From Microcyclospora pomicola (lineage: Eukaryota > Ascomycota > Dothideomycetes > Capnodiales), in assembly GCA_002786065.1 (NCBI GenBank), contig NHNY01000032.1, forward strand, positions 241,461 through 305,460: 64,000 nucleotides of DNA. Reading direction: 5' to 3'. Of the stretch, positions 55,597-64,000 are shown piece by piece (the first letter of the stretch is position 1; every line of letters begins with the position of its first letter). Under the pieces are notes generated by a model. The model saw only the letters and a program-made list of their open reading frames with translations. It ran no database searches and was not told the origin of the DNA. The position numbers and the translations under genes were made by a program.

Positions 55597-57240
55597 ATGG
55601 AAAAGACCGAAGTGAACACCGCCTACGCATCCTCCGAGGACGTCGAATTGGGCCACGTCCGGCAGCCTGGCATCAAAGGCCGGCTTTCGCAATGGGCTGC
55701 AGCATTGTCTGTCGAGACCGGCGGCATCCAGCGGGTGACCGACGATGAGCGACGCAAGGGACCTACACGTGTCTGGAATGCCTGCACGTTCTGGTAAAGT
55801 TCCCGCCTCACATGTACAATGACCCACCTGACAGTATTAGGTTGAGTGCCAACATGGCCGTAGCGACACTTAGCACGGGCATGGTCGGACCCAACCTCGG
55901 ACTCGGCTTCTGGGACTGCTTCGTGATCATCCTGATCGTCAACATCTTTGCTTGCATGCTGCCAGCATGGACTGGCTCGTTCGGCTTGACGGGACTGCGC
56001 ATGACTACCTTTTCTCGATATTCGTTCGGATACTGGGGAAACCTGCTGGTGGTCGTCTTCAGCATGCTGTCGACGACTGGTTGGAATGCGATCAACTCCA
56101 TTTCTGGAGCGTCATGCCTGGCTGCATTGTCAAATGGCGCTGTGCCAGCTTGGGCTGGGGTCATCATCATCACGACGGTCGTCTGGTTGATATGTGTGCT
56201 GGGGATCACTTGGATTCATCGACTTGACACCTTCATCTGGCTATCCCCACTTCTAGTCTGGTAAGAGTCTTGCCTTCTCGAACACCAAGACACTTGCTAA
56301 CATACTCGATCAGGTGCGTTGCAGCAGGTACTGGCGCCTCCAGCCTGCATGCCCATGCCCACCACACCCCATCTGGTGCGAACGGCGCCGCCTCAGCATT
56401 GTCCTTCATTGCTGTGATCTTCTCGTTCGCGGTATCTTGGATCAACTGTGCGGCAGACTACAACATCAGGATGCCTGTAAACACCAAGCAGAGTCATATC
56501 TTTGCCTCAACATATATCGGCATCGCAGTACCCGCGATACTCGTGCAGTCGCTTGGGGCAGCGCTGTTGTCACAGTCTGACCCGGCATGGACCAAGGCAT
56601 ATCATTTGTATGGTGTTGGTGGACCCTTGGCAAAGGCTCTCGAGCCTGCTGGAGGCTTTGGAAAGTTCTTACTGGTCCTTGCGGCCTTGAGCTCGATTCC
56701 TGTAAGTAAAACCTCTTTCAGTCCATCACTCCATGGCTAACGAAGTATCAGAACAACATCCCCAACAACTACTCATTTGCGCTCCATGCCCAAAACTTCG
56801 GACCGTGGGCAGCACGAATCCCCCGCATTGCTTTCGTCACATTCGGCTATGTGGTTGCCATCATCGTCGGGTGCGTGGCCTCGTTCTCTTTCGAGAGCTC
56901 ACTGCAGACAGTCTTGAGCATTGTCGGGTACTGGACCGTGATCCACATCACTATTGTCGCAGAGGAGCACATCATCTTCCGGAAATGTCGCTGGAGTGCA
57001 TACAACCTTGACGCATGGTCTGACGCTAAACTGCTCCCATTTGGCTACGGTGCAATTGGCGCCTTCGCTTTTGGCTTTCTCGGAGCAGCTCTCGGCATGA
57101 AAACTACCTGGTACATTGCGCCAATTGCGAAGCTCATTGGGTCCAAGGGGGCGAACATAGGTCATGAGTTGACGTTTGCATTCTCAGCCATTGCATTCCC
57201 AGTGTTCCGATGGATGGAAAAGCGCTGGACAGGCAAATAG
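55597..57240 (+). CDS. purine-cytosine permease (NCS1, Fcy2-like)
   Basis: Exons 55597-55793, 55841-56260, 56314-56701 and 56752-57240 give 497 aa; introns are 47, 53 and 50 nt. Joins restore FWLSANMAVATLSTG, SPLLVWCVAAGTG and LSSIPNNIPNNYSF. About 12 helices follow a polar N-terminus (VETGGIQRVTDDER). Family hallmarks are NMAVATLSTGMVGP in helix 1, TTFSRYSFGYWGN, SWINCAADYNIRMP and the NNIPNNYSFALHAQ loop. NCS1 Fcy proteins import cytosine, adenine, guanine and hypoxanthine by proton symport at the plasma membrane. The C-terminal half has the usual EEHIIFRKCRWSAYNLDAW. The 3' end faces the Zn2Cys6 gene 88 bases away. Confidence 0.96.
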
Positions 57241-57328
57241 ACTGACGAACATCCATACGCCTAAGGTTTGGCTCAACGTAGAAAGCATTATTCAAAATTC
57301 TCAGAACTGTCATCTCGTGGTATTGCAT

Positions 57329-59011
57329 TCAGGTTGCCGCGGAATTGAATGGTGTCTGTTGTCCAGAGTTGAACAGATCCCAATCTTGACCAATCGCATC
57401 CCATTCCACGTCCATAGTATGCATTGAAAGGAACTCCGGCACTGCGGTGTCGTATCCCGGTGCCTGCTGTTCGCTTGCTGACCATGGAGAGGTTGAATGC
57501 TGCTCTGGTCGAAGTTTGCGATGCAGTGTGATTATGACGTCGTACGAGACTTTGCCAATGTGACATTCGGAGCCAATTGATCTGAGCCAATTTGCCGTCG
57601 TCAGAGTGAGCTGGTCCATGTCTTCAATGTCGTAGCTGGTCCCGAGCTGATTCCTGTACTTTGCCAAGAGGCGGACGAGGGTGACGGCTGCAAACGTTAT
57701 CATATGGTAGATGTGGTCTGTCAAGTAAGCTGACTTTTCGTCGGCGGTGTCCATAGCTAGGCGCATGATCCTGGAGCACAGATCAAGCATTTGTGAAATC
57801 AGAGATTCCCGCACAGCCGTGGACTTGTTATTGAGCGATTGTTCGTACATCAGCAGCTGTGCGAACCAGAAGCCGATCTGTAGGAAATGGTGCCGTGGCT
57901 GTTCGAACAACGCCGCCCAGTCGAGGCGCCATTTTTGAAGGGCTGCTTGACCGCGGGTCAGTACTACGCTTGATGCGACACACTCTTGGTAGATAGTCCA
58001 GTACAAAAGAGTTTCAGCAAGCATCCGTGTCCTGTAGTTGTCAGTGTGTACATGGGAGACCAGGTTTTGGATCCGTGTCATGTCTATCCTATTGAGCATG
58101 CTTTTCCTTCGCATGCTTATGCATGCGTGAAGATGCGAGAGACAGAGATGGGCGTAGACTGCCGCTTTCTCAGACAGTTTGTACTTCCGATACCCGTTGG
58201 CATGCGTCAGGGGAGCTTCGTTCGAAGCCCGCGTTGCAGTGTCATGCTGAAACGCCATTCCAGTTATGAGCCAACTGTCCATGCTCAACAGTCCCTGACC
58301 CACTGTGGTTGACCAGAGGGAGAGCACTAGGACCGATTGGAAGAATTCGATGTCATGCGAAACTGTGAGGAGATTCTCACCCATGATCGCCTTGGCCTCC
58401 GCGAAAAGAGCGGTCGCGATCGTGGAGGATGATTCCAGGTCGGAGTGTCTGGCCGCGACTAGACAGCACGCGCAAGATAGTAGAGATGACTGGATCTGTA
58501 GGGGTTCATCGACGGACTGATCTGCGCCAATCCATCTCCCACAGTGCCGGCGAAATGATCGGAGCAAGATGTCTGCTTGAGGCGCAGTCAACAGACCTCT
58601 ATCGACCAAATTGGCATCATTCTGACGACTGTTGGTAGAAACTGGAGTCGTCACGGCATCTCGGATGGCCAGCAAAGGTGCCGCTTGGTCGACAGGAGCC
58701 GGTGCGTCTCCTTCGTCTTCGGATCCGCCACCTGCTAGAAGGCGGGATAGTCGGGTGACAGTCTTCTCCAGCTCAGTGACTCTGTGTTCCACTGCTTGGC
58801 AGCTATGGCCGGCATATTTTGGGCTCGAACCATCGTATTGATCGTTAATCTCATGCTCGTTTGTCCCTGCTAAGGAACACGGCAGATGGAGCGTGGAACA
58901 TCGTAGGCACGCGCGGGACGGACCAGTCGACTCGTAGCACCTCGTCTTGCGTGCCCTGCACGATGCGCAAGCCTGTGAAGCACGGCTGGTTGAGGTACGA
59001 ACAGGTGGCAT
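57329..59011 (-). CDS. Zn2Cys6 (GAL4-type) transcription factor
   Basis: A single-exon ORF of 560 aa from ATG 59011. The binuclear zinc cluster is at about 14-46: CASCRARKTRC, then ACLRCSTLHLPC, the C-x2-C-x6-C...C-x2-C-x6-C order. A coiled coil follows at about 75-92 (VEHRVTELEKTVTRLSRLLAG), as in dimeric GAL4 types. The rest is the fungal middle homology region, with helices typical of this class. An acidic/polar tail could be an activation domain. Most relatives control genes beside them, so this protein is the natural candidate regulator of the permease, sulfotransferase-like and efflux genes nearby; that link is inference. Confidence 0.94.
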   Translation of the reverse strand: MPPVRTSTSRASQACASCRARKTRCYESTGPSRACLRCSTLHLPCSLAGTNEHEINDQYDGSSPKYAGHSCQAVEHRVTELEKTVTRLSRLLAGGGSEDEGDAPAPVDQAAPLLAIRDAVTTPVSTNSRQNDANLVDRGLLTAPQADILLRSFRRHCGRWIGADQSVDEPLQIQSSLLSCACCLVAARHSDLESSSTIATALFAEAKAIMGENLLTVSHDIEFFQSVLVLSLWSTTVGQGLLSMDSWLITGMAFQHDTATRASNEAPLTHANGYRKYKLSEKAAVYAHLCLSHLHACISMRRKSMLNRIDMTRIQNLVSHVHTDNYRTRMLAETLLYWTIYQECVASSVVLTRGQAALQKWRLDWAALFEQPRHHFLQIGFWFAQLLMYEQSLNNKSTAVRESLISQMLDLCSRIMRLAMDTADEKSAYLTDHIYHMITFAAVTLVRLLAKYRNQLGTSYDIEDMDQLTLTTANWLRSIGSECHIGKVSYDVIITLHRKLRPEQHSTSPWSASEQQAPGYDTAVPEFLSMHTMDVEWDAIGQDWDLFNSGQQTPFNSAAT

Positions 59012-59568
59012 AGCGTGGCGTCCGCTTCATACAGCCACACAGTGCTTGGATATTCCAGGCTCATTGGTGTTTGGCTGAGACACCATCGAGGAATCGATGG
59101 AGTGGTTTGGGACGTGTTATCAGATATGGAGTATTGCGCTACGCACGATAAGAGCACACTTTTAGACTTCTTCGTAGAATAAGCTTTCCTTACAGCTTCT
59201 ATCCCTATTGGAGCCGTAAGCGCCTTGACATGCTTATCCTGCATCTGGTATCGCTATAAAGCCTGCCGGCATGTACAATATGCTGTTTCGGAGCAGAAGA
59301 TTGCCATTTATGAGGATGTCGAGGTACAGAGTTGCGTCTTAAACCTCGTCGAACTCATCTGATCAGACTCGGCGCTGAATTCCGTCAACCCAAGCAACTA
59401 GCAGAGAAAGTCGTGTTCGACCATTTCAAGTCACAGGCTCCACAGATCAGCTTCTCGAGGGGGGTCGCAGGTTGCAAAGTCTTACAGAATTCAGAGCTCA
59501 CGAGTATGACATGGAAGTCGAATTGCCTTACTCTGTATAAGGTATGCTGTACATCGCTTAACCAACGC
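59012..59568. other. intergenic, promoter of the Zn2Cys6 gene
   Basis: About 560 bases between two minus-strand genes. ORFs are small and not protein-like. Nothing recognised. Confidence 0.5.
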
Positions 59569-61092
59569 TCAATGCCGTATCACGAGGTACAACGCGATTA
59601 CTGCAGCCACGCCATCAAGACCTATACCAAAATACCACGCTCCACGGTAACCCGCCAACACATCCGTACCGTTTTCGTTCACGTTTCTCACTATCGTACC
59701 GGCAACTCCCAGGCCCAAAGAAATGCTGTAGTTGACAACCGTATTGACGAGTGACGAAGCAATGCCTTGGTCGTCCTTAGGGGTTGTGTTGCTGAGAAGA
59801 ATCGTTGCCGACGGAAAACTGCAATCAAGGCCGACAGGCATGAGGACGATCGACACAAACGTCTGCGCCCAATAGATCTGATCGACAGGCGACGTTGCGA
59901 TCAGGATTTGGCCAGCAAGGAAGAATAGCGTTGAGATGAGAAGTACGTAAGATACTTTCAAATGGCTGAGCAGAAACCCCGTGGCTATGGCGGCGAGCAT
60001 GCCAGAAACGGCGACCGGTACATTCTGTGCAGTTGCTGCTAGAGGTGAGTATCCTCGGAGATTCTCGATCAGGCGCCACGTGTAGAAAACCCAGACACCG
60101 AAGGTTGCCCAGCCAGCACCGACTACACCCAGCGCGAGAGCGGACTCTCCAGCCATAACTCGAAGTGGTACTAAGGGATGCTTCGCAAAGCGCAACTCAA
60201 TGACTGCAAAGGCGGCCAATAGTACGATGCCAACTATCAGCAGTGCATAAGTGTAAGGCACAGTCCAGCCTACCACTCCGGCTTGATTCCACGCGAAGTT
60301 GAAGAGGACCAAACCACTGACTCCAGTTGCGCAGCCGACAAGATCGAATTCGCTGAATATGGCTGGACGCTCTCGTTTGTCGGCTGGGACGAACGCGAGA
60401 TTCATCGCAATCATACCTAGACAGGCGAACGCCAGCGCAAAGAACGCCCACGGCCACCAAGCAAGTTGTGCGAGAATGGAAGAGAACACCGCGCCAACCA
60501 CCCATCCGGTCGGTGCCGCAGCACCAAACATGGCAAATACCATGTTCTTCCTCGGACTCGCACCGTACGCTCTTCCCACCAATGCTAGAGCGTTCGGCAC
60601 GACCAATGCAGGACAAATTCCTTGCATTGCGCGGGAGAAGCTGAACAGAATGTCGCCACTGTAGATGGACACGCCCGCAATAATCGACCAGACGCCGTAC
60701 CAGACATATCCAATCAAGCATACTGTTCGATGGCCATACATATCTCCCAGACGGCCGGCTGGCAGAATGAAGGTACCGACCGTAAGACTGAAGGCCGCAG
60801 GGTACCAGCTTAGGAGACCTTCGTTCGTGACTCGGAAACTTTCACCGATGATAGGAAGAGGTGCTATCGATTGGGCCAGACCAGCTAACGAAAGGAACTG
60901 AGCCATGCATATGGTGAAGACGAATACTATCTCTCGGGCTGGAGAGAAAGGCGCAACGGCAGCATCTCCTTCGACGGGCGAGGATGCCTTCTCGTCGTTT
61001 CCGACATGGTTCATCGTCCGGTCAAGTGCCGGACCAGCTCCTTCGCTTTCAGAAGAACTCGAATCGACGATAGGCTTGTCGTTAGTATCCAT
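59569..61092 (-). CDS. MFS transporter, DHA2 drug:H+ antiporter type
   Basis: A single-exon ORF of 507 aa from ATG 61092. A polar, Ser-rich N-terminus of about 50 residues leads to roughly 13-14 membrane segments. Family signs: GRLGDMYGHR after helix 2, FSRAMQGICPALVVPNALALVGRAY, the antiporter-type motif FGAAAPTGWVVGAVFSS, and SNTTPKDDQGIASSLVNTVVNYSISLGLG near the end. These match the fungal DHA2/aminotriazole-resistance group, plasma-membrane exporters of drugs and secondary products. Being next to the Zn2Cys6 gene, it may be under its control. The substrate is unknown. Confidence 0.94.
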   Translation of the reverse strand: MDTNDKPIVDSSSSESEGAGPALDRTMNHVGNDEKASSPVEGDAAVAPFSPAREIVFVFTICMAQFLSLAGLAQSIAPLPIIGESFRVTNEGLLSWYPAAFSLTVGTFILPAGRLGDMYGHRTVCLIGYVWYGVWSIIAGVSIYSGDILFSFSRAMQGICPALVVPNALALVGRAYGASPRKNMVFAMFGAAAPTGWVVGAVFSSILAQLAWWPWAFFALAFACLGMIAMNLAFVPADKRERPAIFSEFDLVGCATGVSGLVLFNFAWNQAGVVGWTVPYTYALLIVGIVLLAAFAVIELRFAKHPLVPLRVMAGESALALGVVGAGWATFGVWVFYTWRLIENLRGYSPLAATAQNVPVAVSGMLAAIATGFLLSHLKVSYVLLISTLFFLAGQILIATSPVDQIYWAQTFVSIVLMPVGLDCSFPSATILLSNTTPKDDQGIASSLVNTVVNYSISLGLGVAGTIVRNVNENGTDVLAGYRGAWYFGIGLDGVAAVIALYLVIRH

Positions 61093-61699
61093 GTCTTCAG
61101 AAGTCCGCTCGGACTGACAATTGTTCTCAGCTCATTATGGGCAAGAAATGCGGATCGATGAAGACGAGTCCTCATATAGCATTGAAATGATTAGCCGGGT
61201 TAACGGCCGTCATGGAGATCCCAACCTAACAATCTATATTGTCATGGTATGACCTGTTGTGGGACTTGGTGGTTTGCAGCCAGCTGTGGCTGCCTCAGGC
61301 TTGACGGGTCTTCCCTTCTTGGCACTGAATTTGAGAACATCAGTTCTGCTGCACACCACCATTCTTGTCTTTCTCTCTCCATAGCATGTCTTGTATTCCA
61401 TCCATGTACTCATTGTCCCATCATTGATCATTGTCCTAAGCCAAATGCCGTGACATATATGTCATAGTGCGATCATCTAGACCAGAACTGACCGTCCTAC
61501 CTTAGCCTTGATATGCATTTACTATATTCGGTCGTTAGTGTTCTTAACTTAGATCGCTGCGACTATCTAGGTAGGTACAGTTGTATAGTGATTCGCTGTT
61601 ACTACCTCGTCCTGACATCTACGTTGTAGAAGAAGCTATACTGAAAGTAGGGACGTCTTAGAATACTCAGTGCGCAGTTCTGCTAGCATTTTTAGACTA
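61093..61699. other. intergenic, efflux gene promoter up to the transposon edge
   Basis: About 600 bases upstream of the DHA2 gene with ordinary base composition. Towards 61700 the sequence shifts to TpA-rich, transposon-derived DNA; the edge is by eye and could be off by 100 bases. Confidence 0.5.
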
Positions 61700-61763
61700 G
61701 GTCTAAGGAGCGCGATATATCTATGTCGTGACTATTATATATACTATAGCTAACGTAAACTAC

Positions 61764-61794
61764 AAGGGTCCGGTCTATATAAGGGTCCGGTCTA
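61764..61794. repeat. 17-bp period duplication in the transposon relic
   Basis: AAGGGTCCGGTCTA occurs at 61764-61777 and again at 61781-61794, the first copy followed by TAT. It may be part of an LTR promoter region, since TATATAA precedes the second copy. Confidence 0.85.
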
Positions 61795-62103
61795 GCTATA
61801 GCAATAGATATAGCTTTAACCATTAATTGTATAACAACTACTAGATAGATTAGCTTTAAATTGAAATATATTGATTATAATATAGTAGGCAGTAGTTATT
61901 TATAAGATCTTCTAGTATAGCCTTCTATACTATATATAGTACAGGTTAGTAGCTTTCTAGCTAGCTTTATAGTACCTATAAGGCCCCTTTCCTATATAAA
62001 GTAAGGTTAAAGTTACGTATCTCTAGTCTTAGCATAAAGCGACACTTCGGTACGCGACCTGCGCACCTTATACACTTTATAGATTATTCTTAGTAGTAAC
62101 TGT

Positions 62104-62192
62104 ATTATACTATTACTCCTCTATTTCTATATACTACGCTATCCTTTAGCATCTAGAAGCTACGCTCTAGTAGCCTATTGCTGCCCCTTACA
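62104..62192 (-). repeat. left LTR-like end, inverted relative to the right copy
   Basis: The 89 bases match the reverse complement of 63912-64000 with seven differences and no gaps by my alignment. The inner end reads ...CCCCTTACA, the inverse of TGTAAGGGG, so this copy points leftward. All seven differences are transitions, and in six of them this copy has the A or T, fitting heavier RIP here. Confidence 0.85.
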
Positions 62193-62236
62193 ATTATAAT
62201 CTATCTTTTAAGGAACATAGCCTAGTACATAGGATA

Positions 62237-63412
62237 GAGGATATTTAGGAGATAGAAGGGCATATTACCTATAAAAACCCTATAGAGACAACTACGAGCG
62301 ACACTATACAAGACGCGAGCGCGACGCTAGAAGAGCGCTTATATATCGCGTAGGAAAAGCAGGATCGTCTTATTATATAACGAGAGCTATAGAGGGTAGA
62401 GGAAGAAGTAGCTATGCTTAAGAGAGGTAATAGCATCCCTAATAGCCTCCCTAATCATCTCTAAACTAGCTTAGCTATTACTATACTAAGATCCTTAGAA
62501 CTTACTCCGAGTTTAGTAGGAAGCGCTATATAGTCGCTACGTAAGCGTACGACTAGCAATAAAGAAGATAATGCGTAACCGCGTTTCAAAAAGCGGGACA
62601 CTAAGCTAAAGGACTTAGATAAATACTATAGTAAGAGCATTAAGGAATATCGCAACTACGTACGTAATACAGAGCTTACTACTATAAACGCTCTAGGAGC
62701 CTTCCCTATAGAAGAAAACCTTATTACTTAGGCTATGCAGTTTCTCGAGGGGGACCTAAAAGAAACCTAGTAGTCAGAGTATAAGCGACTAAAGAGCGTA
62801 GGTGTCGCGCTTAACTAGGAACACTACAAGGTATTTCTACTAGATATCTAGGTAGACCTAGTTAATCGTAGTATAGAGGTAAGCTAGTAATATAAGAAAG
62901 CGGAGCAACGAGAGGGCTAATCTATAAGGGCCTTTGCTACCTTTCTTAAGATACTAGAAGCGTAGCTCCCCCTATACATCGAGGCGCAACGTGTGTAGCA
63001 CCTGTTTATAGGAATAAGGCCGGAATTAAGGGCTTCTCTCTCTAACTATATAGTAATCCCTAATACAAGGAAGAAATTAATTGCTATCGTAACTACTATA
63101 GAGACGAATATACGCTATACTAGAGGCGCACAATCGGGATACGGTCGTATAACCGGAGAGTTACACTGTAGTCCTCGAGTCTCCTAAAGGACTCGAGAGA
63201 GTAGCAAATCGACGTACCTAACTCGCGCGCGCGACGAGCGTCGCGCGCTAGAGCTACGCAAGTATAACAACGATATAGCTACAGTACCTAAACTAGGCAC
63301 TTATTAGACCTATAGAGAATTAGGTTACATCTCCTCTAACTGTCTAAAGAAGAGGAAGGGTAGAAATCCTAATAGGACCTCTATTAACTATATCAAGGTA
63401 GGAAAAGCCTAA
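62237..63412 (+). pseudogene. decayed gag-like coding region
   Basis: One frame, starting near 62237, reads as protein-like sequence over about 1.1 kb but is broken by many TAG and TAA codons at places where Trp or Gln codons would be expected. Recognisable pieces include a Glu/Lys-rich start, KDLDKYYSKSIKEYRNYV, and LFIGIRPELRASLSNY, as in retrotransposon capsid proteins. At 63302-63343 the spacing of a CCHC knuckle remains (ELGYISSNC), with its first two Cys and its His mutated to Tyr. The element is dead. Confidence 0.7.
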
Positions 63413-63911
63413 GCGCTTTATAAAGTATAGCTAATATATAGCGTAGGATAATCGAAAAATTATCGGCTATAGAACGCAAGTGTAGCGCATAACGCGCGTA
63501 TAGCAGCGAGACCGCACTTACAGCTATCCTTAATCCTAGTACAGCTATTACCCTAATTAATTAAGGGACAGTAGTAGACCTTAGTCTTAACCTAATCTCT
63601 AGCGACCTTCCTATACTAGGATAGATAGGTAGCGAACGCAAGCATTATTACGCTACGTACGAGATGCGCGTATAAATAGTAGACGACTATAGTGCGTAGC
63701 GCGACATAGACTTCGTAGCATATAGGGTAGACCGTAAAGGAAGCGCTCTACTACTAGGCATACATACCCTCTACAAATATAGTGTTAACCTAGACTATCT
63801 AGCTTAGACCTTTAGATATAGGCTAAGTAGTAAGGAAGACATCTAATATATAGAGTTAGAAGACTTCGATATAGACGAGGCAGTATTCCTCGGGCTCGTT
63901 GTTACTAATAC

Positions 63912-64000
63912 TGTAAGGGGCAGCAATAGACTACTAGGGCGTAGCTTCTAGATGCCAAAGGATAGCGTAGTACACAGAAATAGGGGAGTAATAGTATGAT
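63912..64000 (+). repeat. right LTR-like end, cut by the window edge
   Basis: It begins TGTAAGGGGCAGC, the TG start usual for an LTR, and runs off the window. It is the inverted partner of 62104-62192. The preceding bases (TAATAC) do not match the bases beside the left copy, so no target-site duplication is visible between them. Confidence 0.85.

Larger units (their letters stand above)
61700..64000. mobile_element. RIP-mutated LTR-retrotransposon relic, runs off the window
   Basis: From about 61700 the DNA is dominated by TA steps, with CA and TG scarce but CG preserved, the pattern expected from repeat-induced point mutation. No ORF of 60 codons survives. Gag-like remains and LTR-like ends lie inside (listed apart). 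It is a non-functional relic. Class is inferred as Ty3/Gypsy or Ty1/Copia; the window does not show enough pol sequence to choose. Confidence 0.8.

Noticed and set aside
1-64000. tRNA, rRNA or CRISPR elements
   Set aside because: I looked for tRNA B-box-like words and regular spaced repeats by eye and found none that held up; a covariance-model search would be decisive.

Overview
The window is nuclear DNA of a filamentous ascomycete (Pezizomycotina; I infer Dothideomycetes). The signs are gene structure and content. Genes are compact, on both strands, with introns of 46-111 nt bounded by GT and AG. Proteins include a Zn2Cys6 regulator, a CRH-type GH16 cell-wall enzyme, a LaeA-like methyltransferase and GPI-anchored wall proteins. 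The right edge is AT-rich and riddled with TAG/TAA stops where CpA/TpG should be, as repeat-induced point mutation (RIP) would leave it. There is no sign of bacterial operons, rRNA, tRNA or CRISPR.

Left part (1-20.4 kb): the 3' end of an alpha/beta hydrolase, proteasome subunit Rpn10, an MFS transporter, a disordered hypothetical protein, a MetE-like protein, a SAM methyltransferase, a small three-exon gene for ATP synthase subunit e that shares a 276-bp divergent promoter with dynein intermediate chain, a hypothetical protein, and a large phosphate/glycerophosphodiester-type MFS transporter.

Middle part (20.4-48.7 kb): a gene-poor stretch with one broken coding region, a Ser/Thr-rich GPI wall protein whose QIGDGQIQA motif is created by splicing, a SnoaL-like protein, a multispan membrane protein, a stretch of degenerate repeats, a 1206-aa membrane protein with three zinc-binding modules, a membrane-anchored steryl-ester-hydrolase-like lipase, a membrane protein with a Cys-rich tail, a short-chain dehydrogenase with two possible start codons, two C2H2-type proteins, and SDH1.

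Right part (50-64 kb): a CRH chitin-glucan transglycosylase, then a group that looks like an accessory metabolic or detoxification cluster: aldo-keto reductase, arylsulfotransferase-family protein, NCS1 purine/cytosine permease, Zn2Cys6 factor and a DHA2-type MFS efflux pump. It abuts a RIP-mutated LTR-retrotransposon relic (about 61.7-64.0 kb) with gag-like remains between two inverted 89-bp LTR-like ends.

Housekeeping genes (RPN10, dynein IC, ATP synthase e, SDH1) are interspersed with lineage-specific genes. Exon joins were worked out by hand from splice signals, reading frame and protein continuity; none has transcript support here.
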